Source of the DNA: an uncultured Acidobacteriia bacterium | GTDB taxonomy: Bacteria > Acidobacteriota > Terriglobia > Bryobacterales > Bryobacteraceae | DNA: 64,000 bases | Reading direction: 5' to 3' | Assembly (NCBI GenBank): GCA_903825445.1 | Contig: CAIKAS010000268.1 | Location: 61,017-125,016 of the forward strand | Part shown: positions 52,734 to 62,276 of the stretch, piece by piece | How positions within the stretch are numbered: the first letter of the stretch is position 1 | How the letters are laid out: every line of letters starts with the position of its first letter | The notes under the pieces: generated by a model | Seen by the model: the letters and a program-made list of their open reading frames with translations, nothing else | Told to the model about the DNA's origin: nothing | Databases searched by the model: none | Translations under genes and position numbers: made by a program

Positions 52734-54043
52734 TGTCCTTCGCCATTGTTGTCAGTCGGTCCTGTCAACCATTTGCCCAACTCACTCCGGAAATCGAGAT
52801 TCAGTAAAAAAAGGTTGCGGACCCGGTGCGAGATCCCTTCGGGCAACGGGATGAGTTGCCCTATATCCGCCTCAGCGCCGCCTTCTTCCGGGCTGCGCGC
52901 GGCGTCAGAGGGGCTGGCCTGATTTCCTCGGAAGGCGACGCCCGGCACGATGTCGCGCCCTCGTTGGCGCAATACATGGCCTTCACGAAGAAGCAGTTTT
53001 TCGAGAAGGCGAGCATCAAGTTGCTCAGTGCATTCACTACAAAACGCCGTCGCTTCCCCCGCGGGCGAAGGATCATAGTTGCCGTTGAGGAAAGCTCGTG
53101 CATGGTCCCGTAACGACTTGACTTTTTCGACCACGGTTTCCGGGGGCGCGGCATCGATGGACATACGCCGGTCCGCCGCGTTGTCGATATGGGATTCAAT
53201 CGCGTCCAACAAACTAATCGCGGCATCGCGCGCGGCGAAAAAGAGCGCACCGGCGTGGAGATCACGCCAGTGGAGTTCGTCCAGCATCGGCGGTTTTTCC
53301 GTCCACTCGATCTGCCCCTTCCGGTCGCGCAAGCCTTCAACCCATTCGAGCGCCTTGCGTCGCCGGGAAGCCTCGGTGCCACCGCCCTGAACAATTCGCT
53401 CACGCAGGAATTCACTGGCGTTTTGAGACATGGGCTCAAGTGGAGATAATGCTCTCCTCAGTTCCCAGGAATTCGTAACATCATCGCGAACGCCAGTAGC
53501 CCACAGAACCAGATGGTCGGGCACCGAGCGCTTGTGGGGCCTGAAGGTGGCCCAAGCTGCGTCGATGAAGTCTTTCCCTTCGCGCGTGCAGCTGAATGCG
53601 TTGAAGCGTTCTCCGTTCGACTCGACCACCCCAAGCGCACGAAGAGGTTGCACGGTCGCTTGGCGCATAGGCTGCGTAACATAAAAAGTTCGCTTTGAAA
53701 CCGTGCCGAATGAGAGGTCTTTTTTGCCAGACAACTTCAACGCGCCGCGCAAGCGTGGGTCGCGTTTCCAGCCATTGGAATCGAGCGCCAGCCAACATGC
53801 GAGAGCTTCGACGGCGTTGGCTACGTCGATATTCTGCGCGCGCTTGCCGGAGTTCCGAACACGTTCTGCAATTGCGATACCCAAGGTGGCTAGCAGGAGC
53901 TGTTTTCCAAACCACACGCCACCGAGGCCTGGCACCGCACGGTCGTTGAATGAGCGCACTGTCGCTCCCAAGCCGAGCGTACGCGTTCGGCGCTCGCTCG
54001 CAAGCTTTTCCGGGCCGAGCAAACCCCACGAAATAACGCTCAA
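52730..54043 (-). CDS. Unknown first component of the Tdp1-like/helicase operon
   Basis: This 437-residue protein has no family I recognise. The N-terminal third may be a winged-helix region (WFGKQLLLATLGIAIAERV ... TVQPLRALGVVESNGERFNAF). The C-terminal half has a possible small metal site (AFCSECTEQL). TTG 54043 is chosen as start because GAGGAG lies six bases upstream; a TTG at 54070 is less supported. It overlaps the Tdp1-like gene by ATGA, so the three products should be made together. Confidence 0.7.
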   Translation of the reverse strand: MSVISWGLLGPEKLASERRTRTLGLGATVRSFNDRAVPGLGGVWFGKQLLLATLGIAIAERVRNSGKRAQNIDVANAVEALACWLALDSNGWKRDPRLRGALKLSGKKDLSFGTVSKRTFYVTQPMRQATVQPLRALGVVESNGERFNAFSCTREGKDFIDAAWATFRPHKRSVPDHLVLWATGVRDDVTNSWELRRALSPLEPMSQNASEFLRERIVQGGGTEASRRRKALEWVEGLRDRKGQIEWTEKPPMLDELHWRDLHAGALFFAARDAAISLLDAIESHIDNAADRRMSIDAAPPETVVEKVKSLRDHARAFLNGNYDPSPAGEATAFCSECTEQLDARLLEKLLLREGHVLRQRGRDIVPGVAFRGNQASPSDAARSPEEGGAEADIGQLIPLPEGISHRVRNLFLLNLDFRSELGKWLTGPTDNNGEGQ

Positions 54044-54099
54044 TTCTTTCTCCTCATCCAGGCTGTGCAAGCGAACCGGTCATAGGTCAGCCTACCTCG

Positions 54100-55629
54100 T
54101 TACGCCCCTGGCATAGTTTCAAACGCGGCTGTCAGTTGCATAATCTCTGTTTCCTTTTCTCTGGACAACTTTCCGTCTGTGGAAGCGGCAAAGGCGGCCA
54201 GAATCAGGAAAATCTCGCGAGTCGGTTTCGTAGCGCCGGTGCCGTGTGCGGAATCGAATCGTTCGAGGACCTCAAGCGTAACGGGTTTCTTAAGAACCCC
54301 GAGGTAGGTGTCTCTGCCGCCCTCCAAAATCCGCGCAAGCGCGTCTCGCGCGGTGTCGGCGGTCCATCCGGCATAGGTGCGGGGATGCAGGCATTTGAAA
54401 ATCTCCAGGTAAAGATGAGCGGCGTAATCCGATATTGATCCGTCCGCAAAGCCAAGCCGTATGATGATGGCCCGTATGTCCTGCTCCAGCAGGTCCCGAG
54501 CCACGCTGGATTTCCGAGCCCTCCGATATTCTTCTTTAAGCAAGGGCTCCAGCGATTCGACCAGCTCTTTGATCTTCTGCTTCAGAACATCGATCGTGAC
54601 GACGCCAGTAGCACAGGTGAATTGAGGATCGACGATTGGACGTTGCGCCTGTGCGTCGACTACGGCGGCTATGCTTTCGCTGACCGATGCCGACTGCCCC
54701 GGCGCGTCGTCCGCGTCCGGTGCATGGGCGACTGTTTGGGCTTCGTTCAGCCGCGCCGTGGCCCCTAATGAACCTCGAAGGGCGTCAATCTCGGCCTGCT
54801 CAATTCGGGACAACGGCCCGTCCGCGAGGGCGACCTGTAGTCCGATCTTGGACATCAGCGCTTTTAAATCGCGCGCAGGCACCTCGCCGGCCCGCTGGGC
54901 AAGCTTAAAGATGACGGAGTCTGTAAATGGGACTTGGAGAGATTCCGGGTGCCTTTGCCGATGCCCTTCGAGCAGCGCAACCGCGTCGTCTGCCGACAGC
55001 CCCGCATATTTCTTGGGATGAAGTACGGTAAAGATGTCTAAGAACACCTTGGCCTCCGCAGCGATAATTCCTCCATCTAAACTGGCAAACTGGCAGATGA
55101 CATCTGTTACCGACATCTCGAAAAGGACGTCGTAGCCTGTTGCCCCCCGAGCTTTACGCAGTTCGTTTTTGATCGGGGCCTCGAGTTCCAAGAAGGCGAC
55201 CTTTACTTCGTTGCCAAGCCACTCGTAATTCTGCGGAGCAACCTCCGCTCGTCCCGCTGTCCCAGGAGACCGGAATCGCCATATCACGTAGCCAGCTACA
55301 ACGACTACCACAACAATGAACAGGCCCCCGGTGTTGCCGTTCTCTGCCAGTTGTCCGACGATCGCAAGAATCAGCAGGATCAGGAAGATTGTTCCTGCGC
55401 AGCCGCCACAACCTATCCCGGAACTCTGCCCCAGGGTCTCGGATTTGCTCAAATATTGCCGGTTGTAAAGGCCCGTTCCGGGAACCGAAAGCGTTCTGAC
55501 AACTCGCCCTCGGCTATCGCGGCCAATACGAAAACCCCGAAATCCCCATGAAAACCCTAATCCGCTCTTCGAGAGATTTAGCCTAAACCCACCTGGGAGC
55601 CTCTTTGAACGCCTAAACCGCCACGCCAT
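54100..55629 (-). CDS. DUF4236 - membrane - double TerB-like protein
   Basis: The product has about 509 residues. A DUF4236 N-terminal domain (WRFRRSKRLPGGFRLNLSKSG ... SVPGTGLYN) is followed by two membrane segments (about 90-140). Two TerB-like helical repeats of ~165 residues follow: IFTVLHPKKYAGLSADDAV is matched by IFKCLHPRTYAGWTADTA. TerB domains occur in stress and phage-response systems. ATG 55629 is favoured over 55671 because it follows GGGGGA and begins the domain. It is 56 bases upstream of the Tdp1-like operon on the same strand and may be its first gene. Confidence 0.75.
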   Translation of the reverse strand: MAWRFRRSKRLPGGFRLNLSKSGLGFSWGFRGFRIGRDSRGRVVRTLSVPGTGLYNRQYLSKSETLGQSSGIGCGGCAGTIFLILLILAIVGQLAENGNTGGLFIVVVVVVAGYVIWRFRSPGTAGRAEVAPQNYEWLGNEVKVAFLELEAPIKNELRKARGATGYDVLFEMSVTDVICQFASLDGGIIAAEAKVFLDIFTVLHPKKYAGLSADDAVALLEGHRQRHPESLQVPFTDSVIFKLAQRAGEVPARDLKALMSKIGLQVALADGPLSRIEQAEIDALRGSLGATARLNEAQTVAHAPDADDAPGQSASVSESIAAVVDAQAQRPIVDPQFTCATGVVTIDVLKQKIKELVESLEPLLKEEYRRARKSSVARDLLEQDIRAIIIRLGFADGSISDYAAHLYLEIFKCLHPRTYAGWTADTARDALARILEGGRDTYLGVLKKPVTLEVLERFDSAHGTGATKPTREIFLILAAFAASTDGKLSREKETEIMQLTAAFETMPGA

Positions 55630-55840
55630 CAGTCCCCCATTGCCTGTCACCGGGCGGAGCCAGAAGTCCATCCCCGCAGCTCCGAACGCAGGGTTGAGGG
55701 TTAGATGGGCTTGTTCGAGACACGAATTGTTAGTCTATCGAACCAACCGGACTTACCATTGTCAGATCGAGCCGTAACTGCTGGTCGGCGCGTATTGAAC
55801 CCGATTTTGAGCGCGAGACCGGGTGGACAAGTTGGAACCC

Positions 55841-56893
55841 TCACCTGATCGTTTGAGGCGTGAGCGACAGCTTCGCCTGCTTAGTTGGCGCGTACAGAAT
55901 CGGAGCGCGCCACCAGTCCTCGTTTTCGAATGTCAGATTGAGCGCAAGCTCTTCGGGAGAGGGAATGCCAAGCGCAGCGCGAAGATTCGCAGCATTGTCT
56001 TCGACCACCCTTTGCCAATCGGCCAAATGGCGAAGGATTCTGTCGCTGGCAACGCTGTCGTCGTAACACTGCCCGGATTCCATAACTCCCCCGCCCGGCG
56101 ACAGGTAAACCGTACCGTCAGACATCGCGGTCGCGAAGTTCCTATTCCGATATTGAAGAGCGAGTCTTTCGCTGGCTGGCAGAGGTTCACCGGGAATCCC
56201 TGTGACTCTGCCTTTGGCGGTCTCCGGCCAATTGTCGTGCAGAATCTGAAGCAATGACGTATTCACCCATACCTGGGGATGATCATGGGGAAGCGCCTGA
56301 ACGACAAATACATCTGTATTAGTGATCTTTGCAAACAACACGTCATCGGAACCGCGACGCCGAAAATGAAGGTGCTGAATTCCATCTCTGTTCAGGAGCG
56401 GATCGTTTTTGTCTGGGGAGTTTTTCTTGCCGATGTCGCGACTCAAATACGGCTTTAGGTTCCCGCCTTCACGAATGAGTTTTGTCAACGCGGAATAATC
56501 GTTCGCATACTGCGGTGGAATGCGCAGTTCCTTCGACTCATGTATTGCCCTCGCTGCCTGGCGAGGGACTCGCCGCCTGGCGTTGAGGTATCTGTCCGTG
56601 TTCTCTTTAATAGTGCGAGATTGACGGAACGTCAAGCAGTAGGCCGTCATATCCCTTCGAATGAACCCGGCCCAATCGGCTCTAAAATCCACCTTGAGCA
56701 TGGGATCAGCTTTGGATGGGACACTGGACTGTGGCTGCGCCAACGGGTCCGGCTGAACGCCGGGCATCGCTCCTGAAATCGGATCGAAGTAGTTGCCGCT
56801 TGATTCATTGCGTGCCACTGCCATCCCCATCGCTGCCGCCGCCGCGTAGGGGTTACTTGAATGGATCACAAACGTGCGCGATCTCTTCTTCAC
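55841..56893 (-). CDS. Hypothetical protein with a possible toxin-like C-terminal part
   Basis: This ~350-residue soluble protein is not recognised. The C-terminal half (DGIQHLHFRRRGSDDVLFAK ... VVQALPHDHPQVW ... QILHDNWPE) has regularly placed His/Arg residues that could be catalytic, loosely like RelE/barnase-type folds, but I cannot assign it. GTG 56893 is used as start; the frame is open to 57055. It is divergent from the exported protein gene that follows. Confidence 0.5.
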   Translation of the reverse strand: MKKRSRTFVIHSSNPYAAAAAMGMAVARNESSGNYFDPISGAMPGVQPDPLAQPQSSVPSKADPMLKVDFRADWAGFIRRDMTAYCLTFRQSRTIKENTDRYLNARRRVPRQAARAIHESKELRIPPQYANDYSALTKLIREGGNLKPYLSRDIGKKNSPDKNDPLLNRDGIQHLHFRRRGSDDVLFAKITNTDVFVVQALPHDHPQVWVNTSLLQILHDNWPETAKGRVTGIPGEPLPASERLALQYRNRNFATAMSDGTVYLSPGGGVMESGQCYDDSVASDRILRHLADWQRVVEDNAANLRAALGIPSPEELALNLTFENEDWWRAPILYAPTKQAKLSLTPQTIR

Positions 56894-57078
56894 AATCCCA
56901 TTAGAACTCCGCCCAGGGCGGATGCGCCACCGTAGCACCGCCGTCCCAGCTGGCAGCACGGCTGTCGTCCTTTTACGACGCCCACCGCGTCTCCCTTTCG
57001 AACCATGATCCCTGTGATGCGCTGGCGCGATTCCCCCTGCCGTCGCAAACGGCATAAACTATCTTGTTGGCGTTGAAG

Positions 57079-58545
57079 ATGAACCTCAAAGCGACCGTGC
57101 TGTTCGTGTCGATGGCCTCGCCCCATGCCCTAATTGCACAAGATCGCTGCCCCGTCGTTGGCGACACGATTACGGTCACGGGCCAGGTGTCCATTCTGGA
57201 AGTGAACGGCCTGAAGTTGCCGGATCTTCACCTGAAGACCTTCCCAAATCGCTTTCAGCCGATTTGCATCATGGTCAAGCCGTATATCGGAGCTGGCGTC
57301 GGTCGAGTGGATCGAGTTGTGGGGCAAATCGGACATATGTGGCTCGCCTCGCCGAAACAGAGGGACGCCAACGGGAACATCGACTGGAAGCGGCCGGAGC
57401 CGATTCCAACTGACGTGTTCTTAGAAGTGACTGGAAAGCTAATCGGCCAAGGTGGGGACCGACTCGGTAGTCCCCCATACGGGACCTCGGAAGTGACGCT
57501 GGAGATAAGCAACGTCAAAAATGTCGATGATGAAATAAACAATGCGGTGAAAGCGTGGCGAGATGATTGCCTCCAGTGGATAGCGGCCCAAGTTACTCCC
57601 GGCGCTACGGCAACATGGAAAAACCCGCCACGGGCCGGCGAACAACCGAAGGTCAGCGCATATCACATCGAACCATTCGCTTCCGTAAACGGTGCGCCAG
57701 AGCCAAAATGTGCAGCGTCGGTCGCATTCAACGCCGCCCATGGAGGATACTTCGGCAACGTGAGCATTGCCCGCTCTCCGTGGGTTGTAGATAATCTTGG
57801 CGGCATCTCATTTTCTGCCACAGTGGCCCGATCTGGCGCACCGCTCGCCGGTGGGACAACTCCGTCGCCAAATCAGCCCCCGGCCGATTCCGCTCCGCCA
57901 CAGTCGAAGGTTGTGGCTTCGGCTGCCGCCGCAAGTGACCCGACTTCGGCGCGCAGCGTACGGATGCTTAGAAACGATGCCATTGAAAACGATTCGATGC
58001 TAGAGAAGTTATGCATCGACAGGACGTTGCACCCTCCAAATACCGTAATGGGCACACTGTACACCGTTCCGTTCCTACTCGACAGTAGCTATCTGCTTCG
58101 TGTTCGAGCGGACAATCCAGATGCGACGTTCATCGTCGTTTCCAGTTCCCGCTCCGGCTTCGGTGGGCGACTGGTCGAATGCTCGCGTCTTTCCGGCGGC
58201 AAGTTCGGGCCTGCGACGCAGTCTCCCGAGGGGAACTGGTACTGGTCTCTGATAAAGCCACAGCAGTCGCGGGGTCCTGGGTGGATGTCAGTCGCGGCTG
58301 ATCGCTGCCGTAGTGCTGCCGAGCGCAAAGTGGGCGACACCGGGATTGAGAGGTCCGCGTATTCCTCCGTGCAAGAGGTCGCGGAGGGGCGTCAGATTGC
58401 GGGGATGCTGACCGCGGCTTGGGATGTGGAGGTAAAAGGAGATGTCGTACTGAAAGGCCCTGGGCCGGACCTGCCCGTATTCAATTTTTCATGCCTTTTG
58501 TCGCCAATGCTCGAAGTTAGGGCCGTGGCGCTACGCCGGAACTAA
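57079..58545 (+). CDS. Exported protein of unknown family ending the second cargo block
   Basis: The product has 488 residues. A signal peptide (MNLKATVLFVSMASPHALIAQ) precedes a beta-rich domain (GDTITVTGQVSILEVNG ... DVFLEVTGKL). A Pro/Ala linker (about 265-295) and a second Cys-containing domain follow. I do not recognise the family. ATG 57079 is preferred to TTG 57064. Its stop lies against the second relaxase-end relic. Confidence 0.6.
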   Translation: MNLKATVLFVSMASPHALIAQDRCPVVGDTITVTGQVSILEVNGLKLPDLHLKTFPNRFQPICIMVKPYIGAGVGRVDRVVGQIGHMWLASPKQRDANGNIDWKRPEPIPTDVFLEVTGKLIGQGGDRLGSPPYGTSEVTLEISNVKNVDDEINNAVKAWRDDCLQWIAAQVTPGATATWKNPPRAGEQPKVSAYHIEPFASVNGAPEPKCAASVAFNAAHGGYFGNVSIARSPWVVDNLGGISFSATVARSGAPLAGGTTPSPNQPPADSAPPQSKVVASAAAASDPTSARSVRMLRNDAIENDSMLEKLCIDRTLHPPNTVMGTLYTVPFLLDSSYLLRVRADNPDATFIVVSSSRSGFGGRLVECSRLSGGKFGPATQSPEGNWYWSLIKPQQSRGPGWMSVAADRCRSAAERKVGDTGIERSAYSSVQEVAEGRQIAGMLTAAWDVEVKGDVVLKGPGPDLPVFNFSCLLSPMLEVRAVALRRN

Positions 58546-58660
58546 GCGGGATCGGGCCGCCTGGTAGCAAATGGTTCGAGAAGTAGTAAAGCGCAGAGTA
58601 GGTCAAGGCGACCCGAGTAAAGCAGCGGGGCCGAGATGCTCGCGCGAGCGATGACGTGCG
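58546..58660 (+). pseudogene. Decayed copy of the relaxase 3' end (second copy)
   Basis: GGTTCGAGAAGT followed by GTAAAGCGCAGAG and later GCGGGGCCGAGAT and GAGCGATGA match in order the relaxase end (GGTTCGAGAAGTGGTGGAGG, AGAGCGCGAG, ACGGGGCCGAGAT, GGACGATAG). It is more diverged than the copy at 47822 and has several indels. It divides the second and third cargo blocks. Confidence 0.75.
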
Positions 58661-58727
58661 TCGCCAGATGTCTGGGGTTGTACAGCTGCGACCACCTCGG
58701 CGGCAGCACGTTTTACGATAAGTGAGG

Positions 58728-59060
58728 ATGCCTCTAACGAGCGTTGTGAACGTCGAGATCGAAGGCCGCGCGGTGTTCACGGCTGAGGTCGAGCTTCACC
58801 TTGATCACCTTGATTTGCAACACATGCCGCTCCACATTACCGGTACTTTCACGAAGCTTCCCTCGGGTTCAGAGATTGACATTGAGCTTGCCCAGCACCT
58901 CCTCACGAGCGACAGGAGGAACTCTGGTTCTTCGCACCTCATTCGGTTCTTCGGCCGCGATGCGTACCGGTTCGTAATGACCGATTCGACCTCCCTGGCA
59001 TTTGCCGCTCAGCATCAGAGCATAAATCCGGCGACGGGTAAGCCAGGGTTCGCCAGATAG
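58728..59060 (+). CDS. Small hypothetical protein
   Basis: The product has 110 residues with alternating beta-like segments (VVNVEIEGRAVFTAEVEL, HITGTFTKLPSGSEIDIEL). No family is recognised. AGTGAGG lies directly before the ATG, which is closer than usual. It lies just after a relaxase-end relic. It may be real or a chance frame. Confidence 0.4.
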   Translation: MPLTSVVNVEIEGRAVFTAEVELHLDHLDLQHMPLHITGTFTKLPSGSEIDIELAQHLLTSDRRNSGSSHLIRFFGRDAYRFVMTDSTSLAFAAQHQSINPATGKPGFAR

Positions 59061-59166
59061 TTCCGGTAGTACATTTCTGCTGACAGGTTCGAACATAGCG
59101 GGAGAGTGCCGCCAATGCACCCGTAAACCGCGCCTCTCATTCTGATCTAGAATTAAACGAAACCTC

Positions 59167-60663
59167 ATGCTGGTTCGCTACGGTGTAGCCCTGATCCTAT
59201 TTCCCGCGTTTCTCGCGCAGGCGCAGAAAACAACTCCGGACATCTATCGCGATGCAAATCCCGCGGTCGTCGAGATCGAGGGTGAACAAAAGTCGGGGTC
59301 GGGCTTCATGATTTCATCTGATGGGATCGTCGTTACCAACTACCATGTGGTCGCCGGGGAAAAGACTGTATCGGTCCGGTTGACAAACGGCCTCGAACTC
59401 ACGACCGACGAAGTTCTGGCGGAGGATCAGCAACTCGACATCGTAATCTTGCACATCAATGGAAAGGGTTTTCCGAAGCTGAGGATCGGCGATTCGGCCC
59501 GCGTGTCCCCTGGCGATTCGGTCGTGGTGATCGGCAATCCTCTGGGTTTGAATTCCTCCGTGAGTGAAGGACTCATCAGCGGGATTCGCGAGATCGATGG
59601 GATGAAGTTGCTTCAGATCTCGGCTCCAATATCACCCGGCAGCAGCGGTGGCCCAGTCCTTAACCACGCTGGAGACGTTATCGGCGTCGTGCGCGCAACC
59701 ATTGTTGGCGGGCAAAACCTGAATCTCGCCATCCCCGCAAATGTTGTAACTTCTCTGATGGCGACTGGCGGCAGTCCGAAGCTACTATCCGCTCTTTCTG
59801 CAAGCCATCCCAAGGAAGGTGTCGATTCATCGAACGGCTCCGAAATACAGAAGGCCGCGCGGTATCTGGCGGCTCACCTTTACTCTGAAGCACGCGATCA
59901 GCTCAAGGTCCTGCTGCAGGGAAATGAATTCGATCCGGGCCTACAGTTCGCAATGGGCGAAACCGCCTTTCGCATGGAGGAGTACGCCGAGGCGGCTCAC
60001 CGTTTCGAGGTTGCTCAGCGGCTTGACAAGAATTTTTGGCAAGCGGCTGAAAGACAGGCTGACGCTGAAATCAAAATCTGGGAAGGCAGCAAGAATATTG
60101 CAGCGAGGATAACCGCCTCACAACTGTACGATCAGCTGTCCAAAGCTGTGTACGACTCGAAATTGACTCCTCCTCAGGCTGCAATGCTAATTGTCGGAAT
60201 ACCCGCGGCGGATGACCTGGATGCCGCCCGAGCGCGAGCGTCGAAACAACTCGCGCTGCTCATGTCTCCTGTCGGCACTTGGCGAACTGACGACGGGCGG
60301 GTTTTCAAAGTAACCTTCAGCAGCGAAAAATGGTGGCTGAGTTCAGAAGATCGAATCCGCAATCGTTTCGACGTATCGTTCCACCTTGAGGGTCAGGCCT
60401 CCGCATTGAAGCTTGTGGGCGACGGGTATTCAGATGACTCCTCATGCATGACCAAAATATCCGTCGAAGTGTATCTCTCTGACTTCTCGACAAAAGTCCG
60501 CGTTGACGGCTATCCAACCTCGCAGAGCGTGATGTCCCCCAGTTACCACTTCCGGACGTTTGACGATAGTCGGTCGATGACCCGCATATGCCAAAAAATG
60601 ATGGGCGGCATGGCGGCAGCGGGCATACGAGCCTATCAGATCAACTTGACGCGCACTGAATAG
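59167..60663 (+). CDS. Exported trypsin-like (HtrA-type) protease with TPR-like repeats
   Basis: This 498-residue protein has a signal peptide (about 1-20). The serine-protease domain has its full triad: H60 in TNYHVV, D91 in LDIVIL and S160 in SPGSSGGPV. There is no PDZ domain, unlike DegP. Residues ~225-300 form TPR-like helices, and the last ~150 residues are a beta domain of unknown type. Periplasmic protein quality control is the likely role. Confidence 0.85.
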   Translation: MLVRYGVALILFPAFLAQAQKTTPDIYRDANPAVVEIEGEQKSGSGFMISSDGIVVTNYHVVAGEKTVSVRLTNGLELTTDEVLAEDQQLDIVILHINGKGFPKLRIGDSARVSPGDSVVVIGNPLGLNSSVSEGLISGIREIDGMKLLQISAPISPGSSGGPVLNHAGDVIGVVRATIVGGQNLNLAIPANVVTSLMATGGSPKLLSALSASHPKEGVDSSNGSEIQKAARYLAAHLYSEARDQLKVLLQGNEFDPGLQFAMGETAFRMEEYAEAAHRFEVAQRLDKNFWQAAERQADAEIKIWEGSKNIAARITASQLYDQLSKAVYDSKLTPPQAAMLIVGIPAADDLDAARARASKQLALLMSPVGTWRTDDGRVFKVTFSSEKWWLSSEDRIRNRFDVSFHLEGQASALKLVGDGYSDDSSCMTKISVEVYLSDFSTKVRVDGYPTSQSVMSPSYHFRTFDDSRSMTRICQKMMGGMAAAGIRAYQINLTRTE

Positions 60664-60785
60664 CACAGGATCACTCCCTCCCTGCGGTCGATCCACCGCA
60701 GCGTGGTGTTCGCTGTGAATCTTTGGGCTCTCGTTTCATCCATTTGGCCGGGCACCAATCCATGGAGGCGACCATGTTGCCCGAT

Positions 60786-60804
60786 TGTAGTTGTTTAGAC
60801 TACA
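60786..60804. promoter_or_regulatory. Inverted repeat before the ribbon-helix-helix gene
   Basis: TGTAG-N9-CTACA lies 8 bases before the start codon of the RHH-like gene, overlapping where its promoter should be. RHH proteins commonly repress their own promoters through such short dyads, so it is a likely operator. Confidence 0.55.
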
Positions 60805-60812
60805 CTTTAACT

Positions 60813-61223
60813 ATGCCGAATCGCGGAGGCCCCGAAGAAGTCGAGGTAGTCTCATTTCGAGTCCCGAAGGATGTTCTTGAACGCTTCGACCGTATCGCCG
60901 AAGTTGAACGTCGCTCTAGAGCCAGCATGATACGAGCAATGATGGAAGGCGCCGACAAGGTCGTGACATCGAGTACGCGCTATCTAGAGTGGCTGGTCCA
61001 GACGATGGCGGACCTCGAACTCAAATATCCGAACAGCCCTCAGCTCGAATTTCGCCGCGGCCAGCTGCATGCCACAAAGGCCATGCTGAGTAGCTTTTTG
61101 GGAGAACGGGTCAAAGATATGGCGCTTGATCATGTCCGGAAGGCTACCGGCCTTCCGATTCCACATATCATTTCCCTGGACATTGACGGCAACCGCTACG
61201 GGTTTGACAGCGATGCGGGATAG
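60813..61223 (+). CDS. Ribbon-helix-helix-like DNA-binding protein
   Basis: The product has 136 residues. EEVEVVSFRVPKDVLERFDRI followed by RRSRASMIRAMMEGADKV gives the strand-helix-helix of a CopG-type repressor. The rest is a helical extension of unknown role. ATG 60813 is preferred to the in-frame start at 60723 because the upstream residues do not look like protein and a dyad sits there. It is probably a regulator of this cargo block. Confidence 0.68.
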   Translation: MPNRGGPEEVEVVSFRVPKDVLERFDRIAEVERRSRASMIRAMMEGADKVVTSSTRYLEWLVQTMADLELKYPNSPQLEFRRGQLHATKAMLSSFLGERVKDMALDHVRKATGLPIPHIISLDIDGNRYGFDSDAG

Positions 61224-61319
61224 ATTGGTCCGTGGAAATCGAAGTGATGGCGCGAATTCCGCACCGAACCATCCAGGTTCGGTTGGTCGGCAGAACACCG
61301 GCTCGGAGAATAATTCAAA

Positions 61320-62264
61320 GTGATCTCGATGCTCGGCGGGCGTAAGCTTAGACGGCTCGAAAAACGGCGTAACGAGACGTTGTCAGTGATCCGGGGCGAG
61401 CGACTCGCCTTTGAGGAAATGCTACAGCGTCCGCGGAAAGCCGACGACGAGCTTCCCGGCGACGGGTTCGTCGAGAGCGTTCGGGAACGCTTTGCCGAAA
61501 TAGAGCAAAAGGCCCAGCAGGAAACGGATATCGATGAACTCGATTCTCTCGGGGACGATGCAGAACAGCAAGGGCACCTGAGAGCCTACCTTTGCCCGCG
61601 AGAGGAAATACGGACTGAAGCCTGTTTAGCGATCGATCTCATCGAGGAATGGCACGTCCCGAGAGCGACGCGCGCAAAGCTGCAGCGATGTGTTGACGAG
61701 CAAATGAAGAAAAGCGCTACCGATCCCGCCACGGCTCGTGGAGCATTAAGAGCCGTCTTCAAGGAAAACGACTCGTGGCGCGAATACACTTCCGACTACG
61801 CGGATGAAATGCGTCGGTTTACCCGATGGTGGCTCGCTCTGCCGACATTCATCTTGCTGCTCGGTGCCGTGTACCTCCTTCGCTTTCCATTTGCGATCTT
61901 GCCTTCTGCCCTGCCTGTGTTGTTCGCCGGTGCTGCGGGCAGTTGTGTCAGCGTCATGACGAGAATGCCTGTACTTGAAGTCAGCCTTTCAGGTGAATTG
62001 GCGTCGTATGAGCGGCGAATATTGAGCCGCGTCGCCACCGGGGTAATCGCTAGTGTCACAGGGGCTGGCCTATTGGCCTGGGGTTTGATTTCGTTCTCGA
62101 TTCATGGCCAAAGTTTCCCCGAGATTCTCAACGCTTGCTCGACAGCATCTTGCACTGCCTTAAACACCCTGATCATTCTCGCCGTTTCGATGCTCTTCGG
62201 GTTCAGTGAGCGGGCACTGACTTCGTTTGAGGCGAAGGTCTTCGGCAACTCGGGAAAGAAGTGA
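61320..62264 (+). CDS. Membrane protein with a cytoplasmic helical domain
   Basis: The product has 314 residues. The first ~160 are charged and helical (LEKRRNETLSVIRGERLAFE ... DELDSLGDDAEQQGHLRAY). Four membrane segments follow (about 170-190, 192-212, 240-260, 280-300). I do not recognise the family. GTG 61320 has GGAG 11 bases upstream; ATG 61329 is an alternative. It is the last gene of the island. Confidence 0.6.
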   Translation: MISMLGGRKLRRLEKRRNETLSVIRGERLAFEEMLQRPRKADDELPGDGFVESVRERFAEIEQKAQQETDIDELDSLGDDAEQQGHLRAYLCPREEIRTEACLAIDLIEEWHVPRATRAKLQRCVDEQMKKSATDPATARGALRAVFKENDSWREYTSDYADEMRRFTRWWLALPTFILLLGAVYLLRFPFAILPSALPVLFAGAAGSCVSVMTRMPVLEVSLSGELASYERRILSRVATGVIASVTGAGLLAWGLISFSIHGQSFPEILNACSTASCTALNTLIILAVSMLFGFSERALTSFEAKVFGNSGKK

Positions 62265-62276
62265 TACGGTTGCCGC

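Noticed and set aside
47995..54043. Naming the operon DISARM, Mokosh or another known defence system
   Set aside because: A helicase plus a PLD-superfamily protein is suggestive, but the DISARM methylase and DUF1998 protein are missing, and the helicase is SNF2-like rather than the Mokosh type. The HKN pattern also differs.
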